From JAYFNU01 sp034933305 (GTDB lineage Bacteria; Bacillota; Clostridia; Oscillospirales; Ruminococcaceae), in NCBI GenBank assembly GCA_034933305.1, contig JAYFNU010000026.1, positions 1 to 64,000 of the forward strand: a stretch of 64,000 nucleotides of DNA, given 5' to 3'. The notes under the pieces are model-generated. The model saw nothing but the letters and a program-made list of their open reading frames with translations, was not told where the DNA came from and did no database searches. A program made the position numbers and the translations under genes. Positions 7,633 through 16,110 of this stretch are shown piece by piece (position 1 is the stretch's first letter; each line of letters starts with the position of its first letter).

Positions 7633-9292
7633 TCCGATCCATCCGCAGAGCGATGCGGCGCCGCAGCCCGCGGCGTTCCCGGATTACACCGCCCCCGCCG
7701 GCGCGCGCAGGGCGCTGCGGGACGCGGCGCAGTTCGATAAAACAGACGCGGTCGCGGCGCTCCTGCTGCTCGCCGCGGGATTTGTTTTCGTGCAGTTCAT
7801 GCTGTGGCATCCGACCGGCCTCGGCGACGCGGCGTTCTTTCTTCTGACGGTCGGGGTGTGCCTATGCTATTTCAGGAAGCGCGGCGTCGCGATGAACGCA
7901 TACCAGCGCGCGCTGCTGGCCGTTTACTGCGTATTCTGCGCCGTCTTTCTGCTGACGGCGGACAGCTTCGTGCGCACGCTCGATGCGATCTTCCTCATTC
8001 TGCTGGGCGCGTATGTCGTGTTCGCGGCGTGCGCCGGGCGCGGGGATGCGGAGGGCGGCTTCGGGCTCGACATGGCGAACGCGCTGTTCGCATTGCCGTT
8101 CTCCGGCTTTCTGCTTTCGCCGCGCGCGCTGCTGCGGGGCGGAAAGAGCAAAAAGCGCACGCTGCTGTATGTGGCGCTCGGGCTGCTGGCCGCCGTGCCG
8201 GTGACGTTCGCCGCGGCCTCGCTGCTGCGTGCGGCGGACAACGGCTTCGACGCGATGCTCGGAAGGCTTCTCGACCGCATCGATCTCGACAGCGCGGCGG
8301 AGCTGATCGCAAAGCTGCTGCTCACCGCGGCGATCGGGTTCTATCTGTTCGGCCTGCTGTATGTGAACGCGTCCGGGGCGGAGAAGGAGCAGCTGTCCCC
8401 GGCGGCATACGCGCAGCGGCGCGAGCGCCTGCACATTGCGCCGCCGGCTTTCGTCTATGCCGCCGCGACGCCGCTGCTGCTGCTGTACGCAGCGTTTATC
8501 GCGCTGCAGCTTGACTATTTCTTTTCTGCGTTCGCCGGGCGGCTGCCCGCGGGATTTTCCTACGCGGAGTACGCGCGGCGCGGGTTCTTTGAGCTGTTCG
8601 CCGTGGCGCTCATCAATTTGTTCGTGATCCTGTGCATGGGCGTCTTCACCTGCAGGCAGGCGGACAGGCGCCCCGCGGCGCTGACGGTGTACACCGTCGC
8701 GCTGTCGGCGTGCACGCTGCTGCTGCTCGCGACGGCGTTTTCGAAAATGGCGCTGTATATCCGGGCGTACGGTCTGACGCGGCTGCGCGTTTACGTCGCG
8801 TGGTTCATGGCGCTGCTCGCGCTCTTGTTGGTCGCGGTGATCGCGAAGCAATTTGCGCCGCGCTTCCGGGCCGTGACCTGCATGGGAGCGGTATTCATCG
8901 TGCTTTTCGGCGCGCTGTGTTTTTCGAATGTCGACGGCGTCATCGCGCGGTACAATATCCGGCAATACGTTTCGGGCGCGCGGCAGACGCTCGACGTCGA
9001 GGAGCTCATGCGCCTGAGCGACGACGCATGGATCCCGATGCTCGAAAACTACGACGCCGTCGCGGCGGCGTACGGCAGCTATGACGGGGATCTCTATTTC
9101 ACGGACGATGCGGGCAATATGTTCGGCTATAACGAAGCGGACGCCGTGGAGGGCGCGCCGCGCACCTTCGATGAGGTGTGCAGGGATAAGCTCGCCTACT
9201 ACAGAAACAACCCCGAAAAGACGTTCAGCCTGACGGGGCTGCGGGTGAAAGCCATGCTCGAGCGGCTGCGCTTCGGCGAAAAAGCTGCCTGA
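7625..9292 (+). CDS. DUF4173 (DUF4153-like) membrane protein
   Basis: 555 residues. A proline/alanine-rich cytoplasmic N-terminus (about 45 residues) is followed by about a dozen membrane helices, then a soluble C-terminal tail from about residue 440. The segment YIRAYGLTRLRVYVAWFM is the hallmark of DUF4173 membrane proteins, function unknown. The ATG lies inside the last codons of the HTH gene (8-base overlap), so synthesis is coupled. A terminator follows at 9337-9369. The three genes form a closed operon; its trigger is unknown. Confidence 0.85.
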   Translation: MNDPIHPQSDAAPQPAAFPDYTAPAGARRALRDAAQFDKTDAVAALLLLAAGFVFVQFMLWHPTGLGDAAFFLLTVGVCLCYFRKRGVAMNAYQRALLAVYCVFCAVFLLTADSFVRTLDAIFLILLGAYVVFAACAGRGDAEGGFGLDMANALFALPFSGFLLSPRALLRGGKSKKRTLLYVALGLLAAVPVTFAAASLLRAADNGFDAMLGRLLDRIDLDSAAELIAKLLLTAAIGFYLFGLLYVNASGAEKEQLSPAAYAQRRERLHIAPPAFVYAAATPLLLLYAAFIALQLDYFFSAFAGRLPAGFSYAEYARRGFFELFAVALINLFVILCMGVFTCRQADRRPAALTVYTVALSACTLLLLATAFSKMALYIRAYGLTRLRVYVAWFMALLALLLVAVIAKQFAPRFRAVTCMGAVFIVLFGALCFSNVDGVIARYNIRQYVSGARQTLDVEELMRLSDDAWIPMLENYDAVAAAYGSYDGDLYFTDDAGNMFGYNEADAVEGAPRTFDEVCRDKLAYYRNNPEKTFSLTGLRVKAMLERLRFGEKAA

Positions 9293-9336
9293 AGCCGCGG
9301 GCCTTTCGCGGGCCGGGCGGGATAAAAGAACAGAGG

Positions 9337-9369
9337 AAAAAAGCCGCCGGCGCAAGCCGGCGGCTTTTG
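9337..9369 (+). terminator. Intrinsic terminator
   Basis: AAAAGCCGCCGGC-GCAA-GCCGGCGGCTTTT, 13-bp stem with a tetraloop. Confidence 0.88.
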
Positions 9370-9383
9370 TGCGCGGTGCCGTT

Positions 9384-9415
9384 TGATAACGGCCGTGAAA
9401 AATGTTATCATAACA
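9384..9415 (+). promoter_or_regulatory. Overlapping inverted repeats upstream of the hydrolase gene
   Basis: TGATAAC (9384-9390) and GTTATCA (9404-9410) form one inverted repeat; TGTTAT-C-ATAACA (9403-9415) forms a second that shares a half-site. The stretch lies 14-45 bp before the proposed start and is a likely operator. No clear -35/-10 pair was identified. Confidence 0.5.
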
Positions 9416-9428
9416 AAAGGTGATGAAT

Positions 9429-11183
9429 ATGGATATCGTATCGCAGGGGAAAGCGGTCAAACTGATCGGCCGCCTGCTGGACATGACATCATGCACGCAA
9501 CCCATCATAAAGACCGCGCCGCAGAAGCCGGCGGTCGACCCGCGCCCGCTGCGCGCGCCGCTCCCGCGCGCGACGCCGGAGAGCGTCGGCGTGCCCGGCG
9601 GACGGCTTCGGGCATTTCTGCGGGCGCTCGATGAGGACCGCCGCATCGATATGCACGGCGTCATGATCCTGCGCGGCGGAAAGGTCATCTGCGAGGGCAG
9701 CTTCGGCGCATACCGCGGGGATACGTGGCACACGACGTTTTCGATGTGCAAGAGCATTACCTGCCTTGCCGTCGGCATTCTCGTGGACGACGGCCTGCTG
9801 TCGACGGACGAGCGCCTCGCCGATATTTTCAAAAGCCGCGCGCGGCGCCTCAATATCGCGATGATGAAGAACATCACGGTCGAGCATCTGCTGACGATGA
9901 GCACGGGCGTGCTGTTCAATGAGGCGGGCGCGATGACCGAGACCGACTGGGTGAAGAGCTTCCTTGAATCGGGGCGCAAATTCGAAGCGGGGAAGGACTT
10001 CTCCTACAACAGTCTCAATACCTACATGCTCAGCGCCATCGTCCGCGAAAAGACCGGCAAGTCGCTCAGCGCCTTCCTCAACGAGCGGCTTTTCGGGCCG
10101 ATGGGCATCGAACAGTATTTCTGGGAGACGTGCCCGAAGGGCATCGAGCGCGGCGGCTGGGGGCTGTATCTTCGCATGGAGGACGCGGCAAAGCTTGGCC
10201 AGCTCGTGCTCGATTACGGCGTGTGGAACGGCCGGCAGCTTGTCTCGAGAGAGTGGATCGAGCGCGCCTCGCACACCCGCATCAAGCCGCCCGACAACCT
10301 CGGCGATTTTGACTACGGCTATCAGATGTGGACGCAGCGCGACCGCGACGCTTTCCTGTTCAACGGCATGTTCGGGCAGAACGTGATCGGCTATCGGGGC
10401 ACCGGCATCGTTGTCGTGAGTTATGCGGGCAACAATGAATTTTTCCAGCTGAGCGACTATTTCAAGGCGCTCGGCAGGTATTTCGGCCCGGATTTTCGGC
10501 CGTCGGACAAGCCGCTGCTGCCCAATCCGATCGGGGACATGCGTCTGCGCCGGACCGAAAAGAGGCTGGGGACGGCCTTTTACGAGAAGCGCTTTTCCGC
10601 GCCGGCGCGCCGGAGGGCCTGCGAGGCGCTCAACGGCGTCAGCTATAGCTTCCTTCACCGCGAGACGGCGGGCGTCGGCCTGATGCCGCTCATGCTGCAG
10701 GGCGTCCAGAACAATTATACGAAGGGCGTCGACGCGGTCGCTTTTTCCGCGCGGGCGGACGGATTCTTCGTCCTCGTCGAGGAGGGCGGCGAAACGCGCG
10801 AGTTCCGGGTCGGCTTCGGCGCGCCGGCGTATACCGACGTGTCCTTTGCGGGCGAGCCCTACCGCGTCGGAACGACGGGCCGCTTCTCGCGGGACGAGGA
10901 CGGCGCGCCCGTGCTCATCCTGCGCTTTTCCTTCATCGAGACGGCGCACACCCGCATCCTCAAGGTGTTTTATGCCGACGGCGAGCGCGCGCGCTTTGAA
11001 TTCTCCGAGCGCCCGGGCCGCGCCTACGTGCAGCTGAGTCTCGAGACTACGTTCGGCGAGCGCCGCACCAACCGGCTGCTCGAGCCCATCCTGGGCAAGG
11101 CGGAGGCCGACATCCTCGATTACCGGCTCAGGATCGCCTTCGAGCCGGAGGCCACGGGCCGCCGCCACGAAAAGCAGGACTGA
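9429..11183 (+). CDS. Beta-lactamase-fold serine hydrolase
   Basis: 584 residues. The first about 350 residues are a class C beta-lactamase/DD-peptidase fold (COG1680). The SxxK motif is SMCK in TTFSMCKSITCLAVGIL; YNSLNTY stands at the second catalytic motif, as in the aminohexanoate-dimer-hydrolase subgroup. MWTQRDRDAFLFNGMFGQN marks the end of the domain. A C-terminal beta-rich region of about 200 residues is not recognised. No signal peptide is visible, so it is probably cytoplasmic, acting on an ester or amide rather than on cell wall. The start at 9429 has AGGTG 6 bases upstream; an ATG at 9423 is also possible. Monocistronic, flanked by terminators. Confidence 0.85.
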   Translation: MDIVSQGKAVKLIGRLLDMTSCTQPIIKTAPQKPAVDPRPLRAPLPRATPESVGVPGGRLRAFLRALDEDRRIDMHGVMILRGGKVICEGSFGAYRGDTWHTTFSMCKSITCLAVGILVDDGLLSTDERLADIFKSRARRLNIAMMKNITVEHLLTMSTGVLFNEAGAMTETDWVKSFLESGRKFEAGKDFSYNSLNTYMLSAIVREKTGKSLSAFLNERLFGPMGIEQYFWETCPKGIERGGWGLYLRMEDAAKLGQLVLDYGVWNGRQLVSREWIERASHTRIKPPDNLGDFDYGYQMWTQRDRDAFLFNGMFGQNVIGYRGTGIVVVSYAGNNEFFQLSDYFKALGRYFGPDFRPSDKPLLPNPIGDMRLRRTEKRLGTAFYEKRFSAPARRRACEALNGVSYSFLHRETAGVGLMPLMLQGVQNNYTKGVDAVAFSARADGFFVLVEEGGETREFRVGFGAPAYTDVSFAGEPYRVGTTGRFSRDEDGAPVLILRFSFIETAHTRILKVFYADGERARFEFSERPGRAYVQLSLETTFGERRTNRLLEPILGKAEADILDYRLRIAFEPEATGRRHEKQD

Positions 11184-11201
11184 AAAAAGAACAGCGCACA
11201 G

Positions 11202-11242
11202 AACCGCCGCAGTGGGGAAAAATCCCGCCGCGGCGGTTTTTG
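11202..11242 (+). terminator. Intrinsic terminator
   Basis: AACCGCCGC (11202-11210) pairs with GCGGCGGTT (11230-11238), followed by TTTTG. Confidence 0.75.
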
Positions 11243-11306
11243 TTTCAGTTTTATTTAAGCGGCTGCCGTTATAGTGTTGCCAGAACAGCGAAAAGGAGAC
11301 GCGAAA

Positions 11307-12029
11307 ATGGAAGTTCCCGAGAATGTCTTCGAGCGGTATGAAAAGAAGTACCTGCTCGACGCGCGGCAGTATGAAGAGGTCGCGCGGGGCGTCGCGGCGC
11401 ATATGGCGGCGGATGTTTTCTCAAATTACGAGATCTATAACCTGTATTTCGACACGCCGGATTTTCGCCTCGTGCGCAATTCCATCGAGAAACCCGTCTA
11501 CAAGGAAAAGCTGCGCCTGCGCTGTTACGAGCTGCCGAAGCAGGATACGACGGTCTTTGTCGAGCTCAAGAAAAAATACCGGGAGATCGTCTACAAGCGG
11601 CGCGTGCCGATGACGTACAAACAGGCGTACGCGTATCTCATGCTCGACAAAAACCCCGATCCCGCCAACCAGATTCTGCGCGAGATCGACTGGTTCAAGC
11701 GATTCTACACGCTCCGGCCGGCGGTCAATCTTTCTTACCACCGGGACGCCTTTGTCGGGATCGGGGATCCCTCGCTGCGCGTCACGTTCGACCGGGACAT
11801 CGTCTGGCGCGATGAAAACATCGACGTCGCGCGCGGGGCATACGGCGAACAGCTGCTCGACGCCGGCGAGCGCCTCATGGAGCTCAAAACGGCGGGGGCC
11901 ATCCCGCTGTGGCTGTGCGCGATCCTGAACGATGTCGGCGCGTTTCCGACGTCGTTCTCCAAATACGGCAGCAGCTACACATGCATGCTGCAGGAAGAAA
12001 AACTGAAGGAAGTGTTTACCTGTGCTTGA
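11307..12029 (+). CDS. VTC-domain protein (polyphosphate polymerase-like)
   Basis: 240 residues of the VTC family, the fold of the catalytic domain of eukaryotic polyphosphate polymerase. Features seen are FERYEKKYLLD near the start, YNLYFDTPDFRLVR, KEKLRLRCYE, VFVELKKKYREIVYKRR (basic nucleotide/phosphate tunnel), VTFDRDI, and a late MELKT with the acidic metal ligand. The ATG at 11307 follows AAAGGAGA. The last 8 bases overlap the DUF4956 gene. In Firmicutes, VTC proteins without membrane domains usually occur next to DUF4956 and secreted CotH or carbohydrate-binding proteins, exactly as here. The bacterial substrate is not established. Confidence 0.88.
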   Translation: MEVPENVFERYEKKYLLDARQYEEVARGVAAHMAADVFSNYEIYNLYFDTPDFRLVRNSIEKPVYKEKLRLRCYELPKQDTTVFVELKKKYREIVYKRRVPMTYKQAYAYLMLDKNPDPANQILREIDWFKRFYTLRPAVNLSYHRDAFVGIGDPSLRVTFDRDIVWRDENIDVARGAYGEQLLDAGERLMELKTAGAIPLWLCAILNDVGAFPTSFSKYGSSYTCMLQEEKLKEVFTCA

Positions 12030-12708
12030 CCAATTGCTCGGCAGTATCTTTTCGACCGCTTCGGCCGACATCTCCATGGGAGATATGCTCCTGTGCTCCG
12101 CGGCCTCGCTCGTCTTCGGCCTGATCGCGGCGGGCATCTATATGTTCCGCAATTCCTATACGAAGAACTTCGTCGTCACGATCGCGCTGCTGCCGCTGAT
12201 GGTGCAGGCGGTCATCCTCCTCGTCAACGGCAATCTCGGCGCGGGCGTCGCCGTGGCGGGCACGTTCGGACTGGTGCGTTTCCGCTCGGTGCCGGGCAAT
12301 GCGAGGGATATCAGCAGCGTCTTCCTGTCGATGGCCATCGGCCTTGCGACCGGCATGGGCTATATCGGGATCGCGGCGCTGTTCCTGCTGCTCATCGGCG
12401 TCACCAACTGCCTGCTTTACGTGACGGGCTTCGGCGAGGGCCGGACGGGGGAAAAGGATCTCAAGGTCACCATCCCGGAGAATCTCGACTACACGGAGAT
12501 CTTCGACGATATTTTCAAACAGTACACAAAAAGATGCGAGCTCGTCAAGGTCAAGACCACCAACATGGGAAGCCTTTATGAATTGCAGTATCTTGTGACG
12601 CTCGCCGATGCCGCGAAGGAAAAGCAGTTCATCGACGCGCTGCGCTGCCGCAACGGCAACCTCAATATCTCTTTCGGCCGCATCAGCGCCGTCAAAGAAG
12701 AGCTTTAG
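12022..12708 (+). CDS. DUF4956 membrane protein
   Basis: 228 residues. An N-terminal membrane region of about four helices (LLCSAASLVFGLIAAGIYMF, FVVTIALLPLMVQAVILLV, VFLSMAIGLATGMGYIGIAA, LFLLLIGVTNCLLYV) includes the conserved GTFGLVRFRSVPGNARDIS loop. A soluble C-terminal domain (about 150-228) has a ferredoxin-like pattern. The start is GTG, overlapping the VTC gene. DUF4956 almost always accompanies VTC proteins, suggesting a membrane partner for synthesis or transfer of a phosphate-containing polymer (inference). Confidence 0.88.
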   Translation: MLDQLLGSIFSTASADISMGDMLLCSAASLVFGLIAAGIYMFRNSYTKNFVVTIALLPLMVQAVILLVNGNLGAGVAVAGTFGLVRFRSVPGNARDISSVFLSMAIGLATGMGYIGIAALFLLLIGVTNCLLYVTGFGEGRTGEKDLKVTIPENLDYTEIFDDIFKQYTKRCELVKVKTTNMGSLYELQYLVTLADAAKEKQFIDALRCRNGNLNISFGRISAVKEEL

Positions 12709-12720
12709 GAGAATTTCATC

Positions 12721-14802
12721 ATGAAAACGAACAAATGCGGGGCGGTGTGCGTGCTGCTGTGCGCGGCGCTGATGCTCAGCGCCTGCGGCAGCGGCGCGCA
12801 GGAGAGCGGCGCAGAGGCAACGACAGCCGCCCAGCTCTCCTCCGGCATGATCGACCCGGATTATTCCGACAGGGATCTTGACGGCACATGGGACGCGTCG
12901 GATGCCGTGACGATCGCGTGCAGCGGCGCGTCGGCCGACATCAGCGGAAAAGGCGCGAAGGCCGCCGACGGCGTCGTGACGATCACGGCGGCGGGGACGT
13001 ATGTTTTCAGCGGCTCGCTGAGCGGGCAGATCGACGTCGACGTGTCCGACACCGAAAAAGTCCAGATCGTCCTCAACGGCATCGACATCACATGCGGCGA
13101 CGGCCCGGCGATCTATGTCGTCAATGCCGACAAGGTCTTTCTCACGCTTGCCGAGGGCACGCAGAACAGCGTGACCGACGGCGCTGCCTATGCGCTGGCA
13201 GACGGCGAGGACGAACCGGACGCGGCGATCTTCAGCAAGGACGACCTGACGATCAACGGCAGCGGCGCGCTGACCGTTCTCGCCAATTACGACAAGGGCG
13301 TGCATTCCAAGGACGACCTCAAGATCACGGGCGGCACGATCGGCGTGACGTCGGTCGGCGACGGGATCAAGGGCCGCGACTGCGTCGCCGTCTTTGCGGG
13401 GAACATCACGATCGACGCGGGCGAAGACGGCATCCAGTCGAACAACGACGAGGACGCCGGCCGCGGCTGGGTCTCCATCGACGGCGGCGTGCTGCACATC
13501 ACGGCCGGACTCGACGGCATCCAGGCCGAGACGACGCTCCAGGTCACAGGCGGAACGCTCGACATCGTGACCGGCGGCGGCGCATCCGAAGCCGCTGCAT
13601 CGGATTCCGGCGCCGCCGGTACGGCGCCGCAGAGCGGAATGACGGCGCCGGATGTGTCGGGCGGCGCTACGCAGACGGGACCGGGCGCACAAAACGGCGC
13701 AGAGGCCCCGGACGCCTCGAGCGGGGCGACCGGGAATACAGGCACCGGCACAGGCACAGCCGAAAGCGGGCAGGTCGTCGTCACCGCAGCGGTGACGACG
13801 GCTTCTGTCGGCTCGGCGCAGACGCTCGCGTCGTCGTCGGCATCCTCGTCCGGCGACAGCTTCAAGGGGCTCAAGGGCGCACAGTCTGTCTACATCTGCG
13901 GCGGCGACATCACCATTGATTCCGCGGACGACGCGGTGCATTCGAACGGCAGCGTGACGGTCTGCGGCGGTTCGGTCACTGCGGCGACCGGCGACGACGG
14001 CTTCCACGCCGATGCGGACCTCCTCATCAGCGGCGGCACGATCAGCGTCACGCAAAGCTATGAGGGTCTCGAGGGCCAGACGGTCACCGTCAGCGGCGGA
14101 GAGATCAGCGTCGTGTCCTCCGACGACGGTCTCAACGCCGCGGGCGGCAGCGACAGCTCGTCCGCCGGCGGGCGCATGGGCGCGGACAGCTTCGCGTCCG
14201 ACAGCGACTGCAAAATTCTCATCAGCGGCGGCTATCTGCGCGTCATCGCGGGGGGCGACGGCATCGACTCGAACGGCGATCTCAGCGTGACGGGCGGCGT
14301 GACGCTCGTCGACGGCCCGACGGACAACGGCAACGGCGCGCTCGATTATGCAGGCAGCGGTACGATCACCGGCGGCGTCCTCATCGCGGCGGGCAGCGTC
14401 GGCATGGCGCAGTCGCTCGACTCCGAGACGCAGGGCGTCATCCTCGCATCCTTTGCGCAGCAGAGCGGCGGCACGCGCATCAGTCTGCTCGGCGCCGACG
14501 GCACGGCTCTCGTGACCTACGTGCCCTCGAAGCAGTACGCGTGCGCCGTCATCAGCGCGCCGGGCATCGCCAAGGGCGAAACGTACACGGTCGCGTCCGG
14601 CGGTGCGGCGGAAGGCGCGGACGGCAACGGCTTCGCGCAGGACGCGGCTGTCAGCGGCACCGCCGAACTGTGCAGCGCGACGATGTCTGCGCTCACGCAG
14701 ACTGTCGGCACGGCCGGCACCGGCGCGGGCGGCTTCGGCGGCGCGCAGGGCGCAGGGCCGGGTTCGATGCCGGGCGGCCCCGGGCCCGGCTGCCCGCATT
14801 GA
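12721..14802 (+). CDS. Secreted lipoprotein with Cthe_2159-type carbohydrate-binding beta-helix
   Basis: 693 residues. Signal peptide with lipobox LSAC (Cys about 22), so anchored outside the cell. The mature part is a parallel beta-helix of repeated Ile/Val-Asn/Gly-Gly turns: NGSGALTVLAN, KITGGTIGVTS, NITIDAGEDGIQSNN, VTGGTLDIVTGG, ISGGTISVTQS, VSGGEISVVSSDDGLNA. Asp-rich turns suggest Ca2+ binding. This matches the Cthe_2159/PF14262 family. A Ser/Gly/Ala/Thr-rich linker (about 285-380) splits the helix in two, and a Gly/Pro-rich tail ends at CPH. It lies 12 bp behind DUF4956 and is the surface component of the VTC-DUF4956 module. The ligand is unknown; the family binds acidic or cellulosic polysaccharide. 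Confidence 0.85.
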   Translation: MKTNKCGAVCVLLCAALMLSACGSGAQESGAEATTAAQLSSGMIDPDYSDRDLDGTWDASDAVTIACSGASADISGKGAKAADGVVTITAAGTYVFSGSLSGQIDVDVSDTEKVQIVLNGIDITCGDGPAIYVVNADKVFLTLAEGTQNSVTDGAAYALADGEDEPDAAIFSKDDLTINGSGALTVLANYDKGVHSKDDLKITGGTIGVTSVGDGIKGRDCVAVFAGNITIDAGEDGIQSNNDEDAGRGWVSIDGGVLHITAGLDGIQAETTLQVTGGTLDIVTGGGASEAAASDSGAAGTAPQSGMTAPDVSGGATQTGPGAQNGAEAPDASSGATGNTGTGTGTAESGQVVVTAAVTTASVGSAQTLASSSASSSGDSFKGLKGAQSVYICGGDITIDSADDAVHSNGSVTVCGGSVTAATGDDGFHADADLLISGGTISVTQSYEGLEGQTVTVSGGEISVVSSDDGLNAAGGSDSSSAGGRMGADSFASDSDCKILISGGYLRVIAGGDGIDSNGDLSVTGGVTLVDGPTDNGNGALDYAGSGTITGGVLIAAGSVGMAQSLDSETQGVILASFAQQSGGTRISLLGADGTALVTYVPSKQYACAVISAPGIAKGETYTVASGGAAEGADGNGFAQDAAVSGTAELCSATMSALTQTVGTAGTGAGGFGGAQGAGPGSMPGGPGPGCPH

Positions 14803-14811
14803 AAAAGCTGG

Positions 14812-14846
14812 GGGCGCGCGGCGATTGGCCGCGCGCCCGCATTTTC
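14812..14846 (+). terminator. Probable terminator
   Basis: GGGCGCGCGGC (14812-14822) pairs with GCCGCGCGCCC (14828-14838), followed by GCATTTTC; the T-tract is weak. The rest of 14803-15045 holds only this and the next hairpin. Confidence 0.6.
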
Positions 14847-14973
14847 GGCCGCCGCCCGGGCGATTTCCGCATCATGCGTAAGCCGGCGGCACGGGCGGCG
14901 GACGCGGATAAGTCGGGGGACCGCTCCCGGCCCGGATCGCCGCGCGCCGCGCATCCGTTTCATTTTTGCAAAA

Positions 14974-15018
14974 ACAGAAAAGCTCCCGTCTGCCCTGCGG
15001 CAGGCGGGAGCTTTCTGT
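14974..15018 (-). terminator. Intrinsic terminator of the TPM operon
   Basis: On the minus strand AAAGCTCCCGCCTGCC pairs with its near-complement (one G-T), followed by T-rich TTTTCTGTTTTTG. Confidence 0.85.
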
Positions 15019-15045
15019 AAGCTTTAAAGGGGGAACGGGCGCCGG

Positions 15046-16110
15046 TCAGAAATGCCGTCCGCCGCCGCTGTGGGAGACGCCGCCGGAGGAGGAATGCATG
15101 GATCCTCCCGTGCTTCCGCCGCCGAAGGTCCCGCCGCCGCCCCCGCCGGACGAGATGGTCACCGGCGGAATGTACCGGGTGGTCGTCTGTTTGTCGATGA
15201 GACGGTCGACATTCTCGGTCAGCGCGAGCGACACTTTTTCGCCGTAGCTGTAGGTGCTCATGGATTTTCGGGCGGCGTCGCCGGAGTGCTTCGCCGTTGC
15301 GCGCAGGATGAGCGAGGAGACGACGCCGACGAGCAGACCGATCAGTCCGCCGCCGCCGTAGGTCTCGATATACCGCTGCGTCGTCGTCGGCAGGAAAGCT
15401 TTGTCGACGCCGGCTTCGATGAGCTTGAGACCGCCGCTGCGGTCGATGTTGTAATACTTGTTGTTCTCGCTGTCGTACAGCAGCACATAAGAGTTGTCCC
15501 GCGTGCGCGCATAGCGGTCGGCGTCGGATGCCTGCCAGCGGCTCACGGTCGCGCCGTTGATGACGTAAAGGTCGATGGGCACGCTGTCGACGTCGAGCTG
15601 CAGGCAGCCCGCGGCGGAGACGGTCGCATAGCGGTCGAGACGGTTGACGAACGCGAGGACGGTGGCCTTGTAATCGTAGGCGCTGATCTCGTTGTAGCAG
15701 TCGTCGAGCGTCGCCTCGATGCGGTCGTAGCTCAGGATGCCGATATACGCGCCGCCGCAGGAGATCCACATCGTGCGGCTGCCCATATCGATGAGGAAGA
15801 GCGCGCCGTCGACCGGCCAGCCCTCCTTCTGGTAGAGGTAGTCGAAGTAGTCGTCGGCATACGCCGTGTAATCCTTGTCGCCGGTGCTGTTGGTCGTCAC
15901 GACCATCACGGACGTGTCGACGGGCGCGTCGGCGAGCATGGCTTCGATCGACCGGCCGATGTCGGCTTCCTCATCGTCGGTCAGCAGCTCCGCGCTGTCG
16001 TCGATGATCCAGCGCGAGCCGCCGCTGTTGCCGCTGACGGCGGCAAAGGCGGAGAAGCAGCACAGCAGCGCGAGCGCGATCGCCGCAGAAAGGCAAAGCA
16101 GTTTTTTCAT
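15046..16110 (-). CDS. TPM-domain membrane-anchored protein (YgcG-like)
   Basis: 354 residues. N-terminal signal peptide (KKLLCLSAAIALALLCCFSAFA), then a TPM (TLP18.3/Psb32/MOLO-1) domain with WIIDDSAELLTDDEEADI, TSVMVVTTNSTGD, DDYFDYLYQKEGW and DGALFLIDMGSRTMWISCGG. One membrane helix (GGGGLIGLLVGVVSSLIL, about 260) and a Gly/Ser-rich tail ending SGGGRHF complete the YgcG-like architecture. It would be exposed outside the cell. The start codon overlaps the stop of the zinc-ribbon gene by 4 bases, so the two are coupled and probably interact. Exact function unknown. Confidence 0.85.
   Translation of the reverse strand: MKKLLCLSAAIALALLCCFSAFAAVSGNSGGSRWIIDDSAELLTDDEEADIGRSIEAMLADAPVDTSVMVVTTNSTGDKDYTAYADDYFDYLYQKEGWPVDGALFLIDMGSRTMWISCGGAYIGILSYDRIEATLDDCYNEISAYDYKATVLAFVNRLDRYATVSAAGCLQLDVDSVPIDLYVINGATVSRWQASDADRYARTRDNSYVLLYDSENNKYYNIDRSGGLKLIEAGVDKAFLPTTTQRYIETYGGGGLIGLLVGVVSSLILRATAKHSGDAARKSMSTYSYGEKVSLALTENVDRLIDKQTTTRYIPPVTISSGGGGGGTFGGGSTGGSMHSSSGGVSHSGGGRHF

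Noticed and set aside
13560..13860. Beta-helix repeat region as a DNA-level tandem repeat
   Set aside because: The repeats are degenerate at DNA level and reflect protein turns, not a tandem DNA repeat.
12016..14799. Long minus-strand frame opposite the DUF4956 and beta-helix genes
   Set aside because: Arg/Ala-rich antisense artefact; the plus-strand lipoprotein has signal peptide and repeats.
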